Shown here one piece after another: positions 13,001 to 28,000 of a stretch of 64,000 bases of DNA (the first letter of the stretch is position 1; each line of letters begins with the position of its first letter). Where the stretch lies: assembly GCA_008921705.1 (NCBI GenBank), contig VFFE01007620.1:523085-587084 (forward strand), written 5' to 3'. Both the position numbers and the translations under genes were made by a program. The stretch is from Burhinus oedicnemus (Eukaryota; Chordata; Aves; Charadriiformes; Burhinidae). The notes beneath the pieces were generated by a model. That model searched no databases. It had not been told where the DNA came from and saw only the letters and a program-made list of their open reading frames with translations.

Positions 13001-16000
13001 TTCAGGTGATGGATTTCCTCCCAACTAAACCCACTGCTCTTAGAGGGGGTCTCTCCAAACAGGGGCATTTCACTTTCCCTTAGTGTTTAGGATTTTTTTT
13101 AGAAGCATGAGACACCATGTCAGGACACATCATGCTCGTTTTTTATATGCCAGACAGGTGACAAGCACTTCTCAGGTTTCAAATCCCTTTTGTAGTGACT
13201 CTTAGATATTCCATTTTTCTGTAATTTCAAGTCAAGTCAGCACAGGCCACAAGTTTCTCAAAATATTCATAGACTAACAGCTAATTTAATGTGAGAAAAG
13301 AAACTTTCCCAAACCTACAGTCGTTTCTTAGTCATTTGATCAGTTCTTCTGCATACCACAATTGAAGTGGTGAGTGCCTGGGGCTTAAAGTCAAATTATT
13401 TTTTTTTTTCTCCTGTAATTATTAATTTCATCTTTTTTCCTCATGTGACAACATTTCTCTGCTCAGAAGCTCTGTTACGTGTCCAGTGATCAGCACAGAC
13501 TACAGAGATGGAGATACACATGGGTTTGGAGCCCCCTCACACCTGAAAATCAGGGACATGCAAGAATGCTTCCCTTGAGTACAGGGCAGAGAGGTCGAGC
13601 GTCTTCACCTTTGGGACAGAGGTGATTTAGCAAGGACACATCCCTTGTCTGTGTCTTCAGGTGACACAGTTAAATGCCATGGAAGGTGGTTTATCTTTTG
13701 ACTTTCAGGATGGACTAGCATCAGGAGATTGGTGGATATTTGGGGTAGGAGGAGACGTGTTGGCTGTACAGGGATTTCTTGTTGTAGTGTCCTGGTTGCT
13801 TTCCTGAAGGCAGCTGCAGAATCATTCACTTCTGTTTTTATTTTTCCTTTCTCTCTCTAATGCTTCTCAGGTCATGGTAGAGAATTCTGACTTCACCCCA
13901 TCACAGGTTGGCTGTCTCTTTACCTTCCTTGCCCGTCAGCTCGCCAAGCCCAACAACACATTGTTTGTGAACAGGACACTTTTTGACCAGGCAAGTATTC
14001 CTTTGTGAGGGGTGGAAAAAGGTCCAAACAGGTGCAGCACCGCGGGAAGTGTGGCTAGTGCTGTGGACCAAAGCAATTGTGGAAGGACAGGTGCATTATA
14101 AAACGGGTAGCATCTTGCTGGGACTTTGTTGTGGTTTCGAAGAAGCAGAGTAGGAGAGACCACAGAAGCACAGTAAATCCCATGTTTCAGCTTGCCTGCT
14201 GGAATTGTGTGAGAAATAGTCAGGTCCTAGGAAGCAGAACAGCCTCTGCTTCTCTCCATGGAATGGAAGATTCCTATGGTCACTAGTGTGTCAGGAGAGG
14301 GAAAGCAAAGGCCCATAACGGCCAGAACCAAGCTGTTTATTGTCAAGCCCCAGTAAGCATTTTGGTGGCTCTGTTGTCACTTGTTATGTTTATGAAGATG
14401 CTAAGACAGGGAGGTAAAAGATGCCAACTAAAATGACACTAGCAAGCTTACAGAGCTTGTATAGCAGGTAATTTCTAGTTTGCATGGCCACCATCCTCCT
14501 CTGCTGTTTGAAATAGGCTGATATGCACCAATACATGCCTAAAGCTTGCACGGATTAAGTTTATATCCCAGTTTAAGTCCCAAAAATTCCTGGGACTGAG
14601 GCGGTGGCTTCAATGGCTACAGCAGTTGCACTTCGATAATATGGGTATACGAACACTAATAAAAAATGGGTTAAAACATATATGTCCTTTGTCATAATTT
14701 ATGACCGAAGAAGTCTGTGGAGGCTAAGTGGATTTGGATTAAACACTATAATTACAGATAGATTAAATTTTATGAATTACATGATTTCCTGTTTTTCTGG
14801 CAGAGATGGCACAGTCCAGGAGAGAATTTGAAAGGGTCAACGTAGGGGTTCCAGCTGTTTGGTGTGTGATCCAAGGCAGGGTCATGGGGTCCCCTGAGTT
14901 CTGCTGTATTTTCTGGGTTCCTCAAAGAACCCAGTTCTAGATCCTGGTGCGGAGCTATGCGTTTCCCTCCCTGGAGTCTTTCAGCAGTTCTTGGTTACTC
15001 CAGTATTTTTAAGTGTCCTTAGTTATAGGACAAAGTAGAGAGTACCTCACAGATGAATAATAGCATGTTCAAATTGCACTGTTGTGTTCTGATTTGCTGT
15101 TGCCATTATTGGTGCTCGCAATCTGCTTGTTAGGTTTATGCTAACTAGGCCTAACTCGTGCTACCCTCTGCATCCTTCTGCAGGTCCTTGAATTTCTGTG
15201 CAGTCCGGATGATGACTCCCGCCATTCGGAGAGGCAACAGGTAACGGCCTTCAAGGGAATGTTTCTTTAAGCATGAGGTGTGACCAGAACATAGAGCAAA
15301 GTTCAGCCTCATTGGGAATGTATGCTGGCTGAAGGTCACATGCTAAAGCAGTCACCTAGCGTAGGAATGGTGGCCAGCATGGAAGAATTGGGCAGTGCTG
15401 TACGCAGCAGGAGTAAAGGAGGATCCTACCCCAGCATCGCCCGCAGGAGAGGCTTGACAGCAGTAAGAACAGAGGCAGGAAAAGTCCTGGATAAGCACAT
15501 GACCTTCACAGTTAATTGGACAATCAAGTAAAAATGTGTAAAATAAGCCCTGTGTTAATCCGAAGTTTAATGGAGCAGGAACAGTGTACTTCTGGATGGC
15601 ACTAGCTGTCCAGCTACTACTGCAATATAAATATCTGCCCTTCAATATCTGCAGGTCCTTTTAGAATTGCTCCAAGCAGGAGGGATAGTACAGTTTGAAG
15701 AGAGCCGTCTTATCCAAATGGCAGAAAAAGCCAAATTGTAAGTTGCTGTGTACAATATATAAATACTTTAAATCTCCTCCAAAGCTTTTTTTCCTCCACA
15801 TTTCTTGTTCCTACTTTGCAGCTGTGTTTGGGATTGTTTTCCCTGTGCATTCACATATGCTTCATTTAATATGTTCATATTTAGTCCCAGTCTTTCTATC
15901 TTAACTCTACTGAGTGTTCTTACAAAAAGCATTGCTAAGATGAGAGGGGGTAGAGCTGTGGAAACCCTTTAGCATGAAACCCTGTGGGGCTTGATGAGTT

Positions 16001-19000
16001 TTGGCACTTCCTGTCCTAGAGCCCAGGCTTTGTTCAAAGGTATAGTGGTATATTTGAATGCTCTGACAGATGGAGATGACTCGTTGGGGTGAGACCCACA
16101 GGTGGATTTAAAAGCATGAAGGGGTCTGAAGCCACCCCCATGGTACTCATTTTAGAATTGAGTAGGAGACAAACACAGTGTCTGGAAAGGCTGAAAATTT
16201 CTACCATCTCCTTTAGATGCTTTACACTTCCAGAAAGAGTCTGTCATGCCTGAACAGAGTCAGCCAGGGAGGGGCATCTTCAGCCAAGTCTTGAATTTGG
16301 ATGTTATGTGAATTAACCCACTATACTACAAAGGACCAGAGGGATAGAAGTGCAGTGGTGGGGTATGCTATGCCTGTGTCCTAGAAGGAGTTGCTCAATC
16401 AAATTTTTCAGACTCAGGAAAAGCATTTTTTCTCCTCCCCCCACCCCNNNNNNNNNNNNNNNNNNNNGCTTTGGAGAGTTTGACAGCCAGAACCACCAGC
16501 TCAGCCACTTCCATCAGAGCTAAAAGACCTATAGTGTTACGTTATTTAGAGGACTTTTCATTTGTTTTGCCTCGGTTGCATCTGTTTTTATCTAAAGTAT
16601 CAAAATCCTAAAGATGTTTATTAAAATCTGAAGGAGGGCAGCTATGTCATAACACATTACTCAGTCATGTTAAGTGTATTCCTTCAAATTAGTGTTGTGA
16701 ATTGGCCTGGCTTAGAGCTGTGTGTGTTATGGAAATAAGGAAGATGATCTATGAACAGCAGAACCCGTGAAACCAAATTTAAGGATTTTTGTCCCCTGTC
16801 CCTTGCCTCTCACCTTAGTGACTCTGGTTTTCTCTATTCTGTATGATAACTTCCCAAAAAGAGGGTGGTTGATAGGCTGATTGGCCTGTAGCTGATACTA
16901 AATGACATAGGTAAACTGGAGCCACCCAACCTGGGTGCTGAAAATCTTCATGTAAGATAATTCCAAATGCTTTTTGTAAAACATGCTGTGTTTTCTTCTG
17001 AGTGCTGCCAAACTCTGCTGGATCTGAGCTACCTACTTCTATTCTGCTGGCTCAGCTGAGTGAGTGTGTTTTTCCTAATGTGGAAGGTATTTTTCATTTT
17101 AGCTATCAGATTTGCGAGTTCATGTATGAACGAGAGCTTCGCTATGACAAAATAATTGGCTGTTACCTGCGTGATCCAGTGAGAAAGGTGAGTAAATCTG
17201 GTGCTTCTGGCCTTTCTTCTTCATAGCAGTGGAGCCTGTCCTGCTGGCCAGGGTACGAATGGGCACAACAGCCCTGCTCTTCTGTCATACTTATCTATCT
17301 TAAATAGTATCCTCCTTTACAGCTGAGTTTTCTTAGTCATAGTCAAGGCTTTTTGTGTGTGTGTTAGAGAGGAGTTGATTTTTTTTTTTAAAGCTTTAGA
17401 GTTTTTGGTTTCTTTTTAAATTTAAACAATGCTAATACGTAAAACCTGAGTGCAAGGTGGGGTTTATTGCAAATGTTGCTGCAATACTTTGTTTCTGCCA
17501 TCAGTCCCCTCTTTCTTCTGCCCCTGGACAGAGTCTCTCTTCCCTTACTATCTTTTTGCAATTACCTTCTGCATGTCTATAAGTTGCATATCTGCCACGG
17601 TTTTTGAGGTGTTCCTACCACCACCAGAAGTTGGGTAGAGAGTCTGGCAAATGTGATCTAACCAGCTCCTTATGAAACCACTATGCTGGAGGTTGTGTGG
17701 GTGAAGGAGTCAGAAGAGATAGGTTGTGATAGCGAGATGGTCAAAAAATATAGTACAGGTGAGCATCTGAGCTGAGAGCAGTGCAGGAGTACCTGGGGGG
17801 AGAGGCTAATGTCAAAGAGGAATTCAGGAATGTGCTGGGAAAACTGACCTACCCTCTGGTAGAGTGTTCTTTTCTCTGCCTGTGCTCCTAGCTAGAGTGA
17901 TGTCCTGTCCTTTTTCCCTGTGAGCAAGAGAGGGGCATTTCTAATAGTGGAAGAACAATTCTGTTTGACCTCAGTGCTTAACATGTTTAGCATCACTTCT
18001 GTTCCTCTTGGCTTTTTTTTTTCTGGCAGTTGTTCAGGAACTATTTAGGGATGTATAATCTCGCCTGCAGATAACTTACGCTAACTTGCTAGGAGAGGAC
18101 TAGCCCTGAGGTCATCCTAAGACTGTTTGAAGTGCTCTCTCCCTTACCAAAATCTAATTATGTTAGTGGCAGTGCATAACATACTGTACCATTTATGGTT
18201 TTATGCCTTGCAGGAAGAAGTTTTCAACTATATTCACAACATCTTGTCCATGCCTGGCTACAGTGCTGAAGAAAAGCAGTTGGTGTGGCAGAAAGCTTTG
18301 GAACATCTAGAGGTACAGTGTATCCTAAATCATGGTACCTGAGCTACTGCTAAACTCCTTTTTGGATCTGTTTAGTGCTGTTCTGTAAGCAGAAGTGTCA
18401 CAATATCGAATCACAACTGTTTAGGAAGCTCGGACTTTAAGGTTTAGTAGTCTCATATGTTAATATAAGCTCATCACTTAGGTTCAGGCTGGCCTCCTTA
18501 GTGGTTTCCTGGTTTCAAGTATTGCTCTCTGGATAATGGGACCTTATCAGGGGATGATGGCTAGCAAGTGCTGTGTAGCAGGGAAGGGATCCATTAGCAA
18601 GTCTTTCATCTCTCAAGCATGCAGCAGCAGCAAGGTCAGGACATTGACATCACTGACCTCACAGTCTGTGGTATCGAATTCCTTATCTTACAATGGTAAT
18701 AGCATTCAACCTTGGTACCCTGCCACTCCTAACCTCTGGGAGGATGGGGTCATGACTTCTACCGTATGACACGGACTGTTGCTAGACTTTTCTAGCTACT
18801 AACTTTTCCATCTGTGCAATCTCTCTTTGCTTCAGGGGATGGAAATGTTTCCGAAATAATTGTCCAGTCAGTAGACATGGGGAATCCATAATATCTCTAG
18901 TTCCTACAAGGTGGTGTCAGTCCCCTCCAGGGTGATCTAGAGATAAGCCAGGAAAATAGCTCTGTTTATAAAGCAATCAGTCATGCACTTGCCCAGTTGA

Positions 19001-22000
19001 CTTAGCAGGAAATGACCACAGAATTCTGTGTCTTGTGAGGTGAGCAAAAAAGCACTAGGTGCATTTGAAAGATGCAGAAGACTTTTAGTCTCTACCAGCA
19101 TCTGCAAGTAGGGCATGACTAATGAGGAAAATGGACCAAGAGGGACATGATTCAAAAGACAATAACCAAAGAAATGCTGTGAATCCAGCTGTATGACATG
19201 CAGCTTGCTCAGCTCGTGCCTGCTCTCCAGAGGCGCTTTCAGAGCCTATGGGAGTTGGTGGTGATGGTTGTGCTGAGGCTGAGCAGGCCTGGCTCATTAC
19301 TACCTTATCTGAGCAACTGTGGTTCCGCACTAGGCTTTCCAGTTTGAGCGAACTGCTGTCTACTTTGCTGCTTCCTTGTGTCTGCTTCATTCTCCTACTG
19401 CATCCCTTGTCTCTGCCCAAATTGTTTGGCATTATGTGTGAGTCAGCCTCCCTCTGTAAGCCTTATTTTGTGTCTTTATCAAATCACAGGTAGGTCTTCT
19501 TGCTGAGTCTCTTCAGCCTGAGCCCTTTACAATTGCTGTTCCATGCTTGGGTGTCTCGGGACAAATCAGAAATATCCTGGGTTGCCCTGCCTGATGTTTC
19601 TCACTGTTTTGTACTGGTTTTGATAAGCTTGTCTATGGCTAAGACTGCCAGCTTTTCATATTGAGTTGTTTGGTTTTGTTTTCTCGGTCTGGAGCCTACT
19701 TCTTGATTATTGTACAGTGTCAGAAGTGCCCAGTGCCCAACTTGTCGGAACTGTGTGCTTTTCTGAAGTTGGCAACAACAGAAAATACTCCTCTCAACTT
19801 GTTCATGGCCATCCTTAAAAGCAGGGTTTCTTGCACTGTTCCACCAGCCTTATAGATAACGGCCAGCTGCTTCTACCTATGCTTTTTGTAGCTTCCTCCA
19901 AAAAGCTGCTGGGCAGATGATCGGTTCTTTAGGTCACCCTTATTGGGTGCTGTCACTGAGATCAACTCCCTCTTTCCCTTTGGCATCTTCTGTTTCCCAG
20001 GATTGGTGAACAGTATCTACAATTTCATGTGGCTTAGCAGCTTATTCGCTGCTATGGGCTTTTGTTCTCTTCCATTGTATTAATCCTGCTCTCAGACATT
20101 CAGAACACTTAAAATAGTAAATAACATTTTACTAGGGCGATGCTGTGATTTCAGGTCTTTGAAAAACTGTCCTTTCATCTGCTGAGGTATGAAAGTAGCA
20201 AACCAGCCTCTTTGGCTGAAACTAGCAGGGTCTGGAGAGGCTTTCCTGGTTGAGCATATGACAGAAAGTGGGGTTTGTAATCAGTGCCACTTCTTATTTT
20301 CTCTGTCATTCTACATAGCTGCTGTTCTTTGATATTTGTCTTGAAAATAAAGCCTAAGGCTCCTCTGCATAGCGCTGTTTGTGGTGGTCACTTTCTGTCC
20401 TCAGACCCACATGCCTTGTGTCAGTACTGTCTCCTCAAGGGCCATCTGCCTAAGTACCACCATGTTTGTAAATCTCTCAAACCTGGGAGAGGATGAAAAC
20501 TCAAGCCCCAAACCTTTTGCTTGGGGGTAGGCTGCAAAGGTCACACTGATCCAAGAGCTGCAGTCAGTTACTGGGAGGCTGGGCCATCTCCCTCCAGCCG
20601 GTCAGCCCTATCTTCAGCAGGCCTGAAGATTCCCACGGAGGGTTTGTCCAGAGAAGGAAACAAATGCAGTCCCACTACATCCTTTCTGCATTCCTCTGCA
20701 CTGCTGTGCATAAGATCATATGGGTTCTTTGGATTGCCTGGGCTTGTGAGATGAAGGGGTCATGCTCCTGAGCACTGGGGAAGAAACTAAGAGCTGTGGC
20801 TCCTGCAGTAAAGCTGGGGAGTCAAAAACTACAGAGCTGGTTTACATACAGTATGGCAGGCAAATTTTGCTTTGGAAACATCACAAAATGCATCTTCTAT
20901 GATAGTTGTTCTTTAAAGGGTTTGTGGAGTAGTCCTTTCTTTCCTTCACCCTGGTCTGTTGTTGGCATTGGCTGAATTTGGTGGCTGCTATATCTGTTCT
21001 AGCTAGTGCTAAGTAACTTTTTCGGGCTTTTTTTTCTTCCAGATGTATGTTTATGCAATTTTTCTTTTTTTTACCACTGTAACAGTTGTTTTTGTTTAGT
21101 AAAGCAATGTCTCTTTGGTAGGCTTAGCAGGGGCTTTCGGGAAGGGTTACTGGGTACCCAGTATTGGTTTGAAGCAGTTGCTTCTCATTTGTTTGGAAGC
21201 ATGGAAACGTTAGGAGCAAAAAACTCACGTTCTGGGTTGTGTAAACTTCTGTGATATGAAGCCTTTTAGATCAAGGTTGACAGGATGCAAACCCACAGGC
21301 ATCTTAAAGAATCTTTTCCTTTTTTTAGGGTAAAGAAATTATTCAGTTTTTTCCAGATCTGGACAGGTATCAGTTACAGTTAACAGTTACAGCAAACCTG
21401 CTTCTAAACCCCTGGTTGCGTTCAATTCAAGCCAGTTCAACAGTGTTTCCATTTGACTGAGAAATTCCCTAGGGTCAATTGAGGGCTTTATTTCCTCTCT
21501 GCTGCTGGCTCTTAGTTGGCACTAGCTGGTCTTGTTGGCAGGGGGTAAATGGCAGTTGTCAGAAAACCTGATGAAATAATTTCCTTGCCTTAGGACTGAG
21601 ATGTGGTCGTCTTGGTGTGAAGAATTTTGCATTCTTACAAGGCCTGTTGTGTAGTAAAATCATCAACTTTCAAAAATGCTTTTTTACAAACTACCCTTCA
21701 TTCTGATTTTTTTTCTAAATCACTTTTTCCACGATGGTATTCACTATTTTACAGCTTTCATCTAGGCAAAGATGCAATTACAATATGAATGGACTCAGTG
21801 AAACTGCATAATTATATTGGCTATGAAATGAAAAGTAATTATTTTTGTTGTTTCCCTCTCTGAAGGAGTTGCTGTTGCTGAGCCCGTGTAAAGCAGCCGA
21901 CTTGGTAGCCATTCACTTCAGTGAGCAGATCGAGAGCATTGTTGCAAACCTTCAGGTAAAGTCTCAAACTTCATTGATGTTGGTACTTCTTTACAGTGGG

Positions 22001-25000
22001 GCTGCTGTTCCTGTAAGAAATGATTGCTAAACGAAATGGTAAGTTGTTGCTGTGTCATAAATGGAAGAAAAATAGCTTGATAGTTACTGCAGGAATTGCT
22101 ACATTTAAATTATTTGGCCTGTGTGTAGAGTTCTGGCCATAAAAATGTATGATCTCTGAGGTGCTGGTTGCATCACTTGATAATGCAGTTTTCAGTTTGG
22201 AGTTCAGTATGGTTTGAACTCAGGGATCAGACAGAGCTGTTGTCAGCAAACATGTCCTCTGAGTATTTACGCAAGACAAATGCCTAAACCAACTTCTTCA
22301 GCGGGCACAAGCTGTGAACAGTATTTTCTTCAATGGATATAATTCGGGAATCACTGGTTTATAGCACATTATTTGAAATAGTAATACTCTGTCTCCTCGT
22401 GTTGTACAGGACCGGTTTTTACTCTTCCAGTTTCTGAGGAGTCTCCTTGATCCAAGGTATGTAAGAAAATTAGGCCATTTGCAAACTAGAGCTTAAAAAC
22501 ATGGGTTAAAATAATTTCCTAAACACAGCCTACAGCCAAGTTTAGGGCTTGGAAAAGGTGGAGAAGGATTGCACGGTAATAAGTGTACTGGGGAGTGTCC
22601 TTTGGCAGAGCCCATGCCAGCTTCCTAACTGGGAAGTGGTGGGGGTTTCAGTATGTGCAATGTGATGCCTCCCCCATGCTGGTGGGAGTTTGGGCATTGC
22701 TGTAGCAGTTTCTTTGAGAAGGCTGTGAAGTGGTTACCCTGTGACTAAGTTCGTGTTCTCAACCCACCGATTAATTACTCGACTGAGGTGCCCAAGTTTA
22801 ACATAAATAGAAAAGCATTTTGGTCTGTTGGCATTTTTCACTTCTGTCTTATCTCAGAATTGCTGCTGTATTTCACTGCAGAATTCTCTTTAACTACTTG
22901 CTTCCTCCATCTGCTCCTGTTCTTTCAGTATTTCAGCACTGAGTGTTCTCGTTCTGTTGAATTGGTTTAAAATGCTACAAGACTTTGATTTTATTTATTT
23001 TGGAAGACGTATATGCACAGCTCCACTTGCCTTCAAGCAATTCTTAATGCAATTTAAGGCAAGATCTTGTTTTGTCAATTAGCTACAAATTAATTATGCT
23101 TTATGAGGAGGAGGAGTAGTAGGAAAAGGGTAATATTATCTAAATTCAGGTGTCAATGTTTCAGTTCTTGTTGAAGTTGAATAAAAAGCATGCTTTGGAA
23201 GCTAGACCCTGGAATGAATCCTTCTTTGGATTTTGTTAGGATGTAAATTAAAAATAATAATAAACAAAACATCCCCCCCTACCCCCCAAGTTTTACAGCC
23301 ATGTTTGTATGGAAGGTGTGAACTTCCACACCTATTTTGTTTCTTAGAAGTCAACGTAAAATCAGTATTTTGCCAAGAAGATATCTTGGTTGGGTTTTAT
23401 AGGAGAGAAATTAGATTATTTAGTTAATAAATGAATACTTTTTTAAAAAAAATTGAATAGTTAAGCAGAAATGATGCCCAACTGGATGTTAAGTAGGACT
23501 TTGTGCTGTGATACCACTTGCAGCAAGAGAGACCCAATGAAGGTAGTAATTAACCTGGATTTTAATTTCATAATCTCGGAGTAATAAATGTGTCTAATTC
23601 AGGTCTACCATAATTAGAGCTAAACCCAACCACTTCTCCTGTATCTATCTTCTAATCAAAAGCAACACATGATGTGTTCAAACCAGCAATAGGAAGCGAC
23701 GTTCTGTATCTGATCTTTCAAAAGATCTCTGCTTTTCCCTCCAAGGCTGATGTTCAGCAAGGAATATTAGGCCGCGTGGCTTGTCACATTGTGTCATGTG
23801 TCCCTTAGGAAAGCTTCTGAACAGTTTCTTTTCCCCTCTGTGTTCTGAAGTCCACTAATTCTCTGCAGTAAGTTGTTCAGCATCCCAAGTAATGGAGATA
23901 AACTGTGTACTGACTGGATTGCTGTTGCCAGAATACTCAATAAGCAAAAGATAAATGGGACAGTTATGCAGAAAAATGAACAAAATACTACTAAATCATT
24001 TGGATTCACATGTGCTAGTGACTGACCACGAAGCAGAAGGTCTGCAAGCCCAAGGTTTAACCTACTGTTAATAAACTGTGTTGTCAGTAAGAAGTGTTCT
24101 GTAGAGATCTTAGATTGCTGGAGGGGCTTTTTGTGTTCTTTTTTTTTTTTTTAATAACACTCAAGGTCCTGTCATCTGGTTTCAGTGCTATGAGGTTGCC
24201 TGCTTCTAAGACCTATCGAAATGAGCTGAGCTGTATTCTGAGAGAGGTGGGGAAGGAGAGAGAAATCTTGCTAGACCTAATCTGCAGATATACTTATACT
24301 TTGTAGTATATCTATACATAAAATAGTGATTAGGTTCTTCTGAAAACATCTGTCTCTTTTCAGCCAAGCTAAATGTTTATATGCTTTTCTGAGCAAAATT
24401 CTTATTAAAATAAAGAATGTTAGAGCAGTAAATGAGCTTTTAACGTCACAAATACGAATGATTGCTTGATCATATGGGGACAAGACTCATCATGCTAGTG
24501 TAACTATCCTAGCTGGTGGAATTGCATTAGGGATTAATTTGGCCCATTTAATTTAGCTAGAGATTTATTTTGAAGGAGGTGGAAGGGGGAAGGGAGGAAA
24601 CAGGGTTAATGGAAATTGCCTGGGAAATTAAAACCAAATGTCAGTATGTTTGTATCTTATAAGCATCTATAGAAAACAGAATGTAGTGTGTATTGCTCAG
24701 CTTGTTAATCACAGCCTTTGCTGCATTTCCATTTTAAACTCTTAAGTTTTCTCCTCTGAAAAACCTACGCAGTGAAGTGTGTCTGTTTGCAGCATGTGTT
24801 TGTGTATTATACCAACAATACTAACTTATTTAGCCATACAGTGTTCTGGATCTATAAATATATTAACAGATACCTAAACTTCTAGTTTCTGTTACAATGG
24901 CTCTTCTCACTGAGCAGCTATCCGTGATACTTGCAAGGCTCACTTGTGCCAGGTTTTGTGAGAAATCAGTGATTATCTCTTCCTTTTAGCAAAGAGCACA

Positions 25001-28000
25001 TAGAGTATGGCAGGGGAGATGTTTGGCATGGTTGTATTGAAGATGAACTGATCACACTGAGCTCAGCAGGACCTGCAAGTCTCAAGACTGTTGCTTAGCT
25101 TTTAACATTATCAAAATCCACCTTTCTTTCCATTCTCTCTTCTCTGCGTTTCTTAAGGGAAATGGTTAAGGAAAAGGTCGCCTTGCTCATGAAGCCATGA
25201 ATACTAGGTGCCAGAGTTATTTCCAGACCAGAAGTTTGTTCTCGTACTAAAAATGTATGACTTGCCATTTTTCCCATTTTGGTAAACACAGATCACTTTA
25301 GATAGAAAGTGCTTCTTTATTTTAGTCTAGTTGCAAGAAGAATAGAAGACTCACTCCTGTACAGGCACTGGGGGCGTTTATAGGGTGTGTGCTGTGGGAG
25401 GAGTGGATGGTGAATGCAGAAGGCTGCTTCTGTGGTCCTTCGAAAGTCAATTCTTGACTTGATGTTAGAACACAATAGTTTGGATACCAGTTTTTGTACA
25501 ACTGTGTCAATACTTTGGACACTGTGATCAGTACCTGTGTGAGGCTTTCATTTCTGGGCAAATATTGTTTATAATCAAGCCATTGACATTGTAATCACAG
25601 TAAGTTTCTTTTGGCTTGCTAGGGGCACAGCATTCTCCTGGCCTTTCTTGGATTATAATAATCCTGTTAGCTCTTGTATCTCCCAGGAAATATAGGCTCA
25701 TATTGTATATCAGACCTTTTCCATCCCATGGTTGTAGGGTTTGCATATCAACGCATCTTCTCCTGATTAGGAATTTCTGTTCAGAAAGGTAACAAAGCTA
25801 AATACATACCTTGATCTGTTTTCTTTCCTAGCAGGAGCTTCAGAACAGGTTTGAGCCCTGTTTCCTAGTCAGGATAAACTTCTGCTGTTTCTTTGCATGA
25901 TGCATCAATCCTAGAATTGCCACGTGAAGTTTAGCCTACAGTGGTGGTGAACTGCTGTTCATTTTGAAGGGCTGCTATATCTACCTCTAGGAAAGTATCA
26001 TCCTTTCCATTCTAAGTCTTTAAAGTCTCTTGCTTCATGTTGCTCTTTTTAAAAACAGGATCAGTAGAAAACAGTCAGGACACACAGGGACAGTCATGGG
26101 CACTGCATGCAGTTCTGTTTTCTGTTTTGTTTCCCCCATGTTAGGGGGGAAATATAACAAAAACAAGCCAAGGGATTAGAAAATGGCCACTGCATGAACC
26201 ACTGCAGTGCCAGCAGCTGCTGCTGGAAAGGAATTGGAGAAATCCTTTTTACGGGGCCATCTTTAATAAATTAGTTTAATTGTACTCTGAGCTTCACCTG
26301 CAGGAGTTACCTTGCTAGAATCAGAAGGGAAGCCCTAGTTTGGCCTCCTGGACGGCTCAGGCCAGGCAGCATTACCCACAGCCCTGCCCAGAAGAGAAGA
26401 GTGCTGGGTGGCCACTGCTAAGTGCCTGACCAGCATGGCGGTGTTGCTTGTGACTGGTCAGAGGATGTCGGGGAGATAACAAAGGCAGAAAGCACAGCAG
26501 AGTTTGGAGACTTCGCCCACCTGTGTTGATTGGGCAGGTCCCGTGCTGGGAGATGAGGCAAATGTCTTTAGTTCCAGCTGAATATGGTTCTGTAGTGTAG
26601 CTGGTTGCAAAACCCTTGAGTGAGGATGCAGCCTTTGGCTGAACAATATGCAGAGTCTGGTTCAAAAACCTTACAGTTGGCAATCTGGTCTACCGATGAT
26701 CATAAAGCTCACAGAATGATTGCCTCTGCAAGAACAAAACTCAATTCACTGGTTTTGCTCTGTCTGAGAAGAGGAACTAAATAAAAATGGGGATGTTTCC
26801 CTAAAAGAAGCATGAGTTCATATCTCAATGAGGTAGATAAAAGGGATCATATTGTAGCAGATGAAACACTAAAATGTGATAAAGGAAGCCAGAGAAGAAT
26901 TTCAGGGACAATAAGCAAAAAGCAACAAAGTATTTCTTCAAGCACATGCAGAGAAGGTCTATAGGACAAATAGGCAATCAGCATCTAAAAAGTCTGCTCA
27001 GAGACCATAAGGTTTCATTGAAGAAATTAGGTGAGTTCTTTGCACCTCTTTGCCATAGGATTGCTGAAGATGTGTCTGTGCTGGTATGTTCACAGGGGTC
27101 TTTGATAGTCTAATTTATACTGAGGCATCAGTAGAATATGTTGTGGAACAAATTAAATGCCTACTAACAGACCTCTAGCACCAATAATTAGTAGAAACAG
27201 CATAATTTTTCTCTTAAAACCAGATTTTTAACTTCTGTATTAAGGATAAAAGGCAACGCACAATTGAATAAGAAACTCTTCTTTCCAGCCAAACTTCTAG
27301 GCTAGAATTTGACTTGAGTCTTCTTGTGCCTCTTTTATTGCAGAGAAGGCATTAACCAAGACCTGATACACTTACCACCGTGCATCACTGAGCAGTTCAT
27401 TGAGCTGCTGTGTCAGTACAGCCCAGACCAGGTTTTGGAGACACTTAAAGTTCTGGAATACTGCAGTCTGGAAGAAACCATCCAGGTAGGAAAGATGGTA
27501 TAAGGTATAAGGACAGGGGTTAGGTGAAGCATTCAAATCAGCTCCTACTTCTTTAAAGTACCGTAAAAGTACTTCAGCCTAGGTTGTGGATTAGTTCCTG
27601 AATACACTTCCAATCCATTTCTAACACTGTTTGTCCCCTTGAGCTGCTAAACTGCTTTCCTGCAGCAAAGTTAGCTATATTTAATACACTGATTCTGAGT
27701 TTAGTCTCAGAGCTAATAAGGAAAAAGCCTTTAGTGCTCTGAAGCTACTGAATAACTGCAGAATAGAGACTGGCTGTGTTAATGTTGATTAATATGTTGA
27801 TGATATATGAAATCATGGGCCTGGGGTTTTTGGAAAGCAACGCTGCCAAAATTTAACTAGTGCTGGGAGAGCAACTATTTCTTCCCTTTCTGAAAATTTT
27901 AACAATAATCTGTCCTTAATCTTGATTTATAGACTTTTTGTTTGTTTGTTTTTTAAAGATTTTAATGCTGGTGGTGGCAGTAGCGCAAACTGAGAAATAA

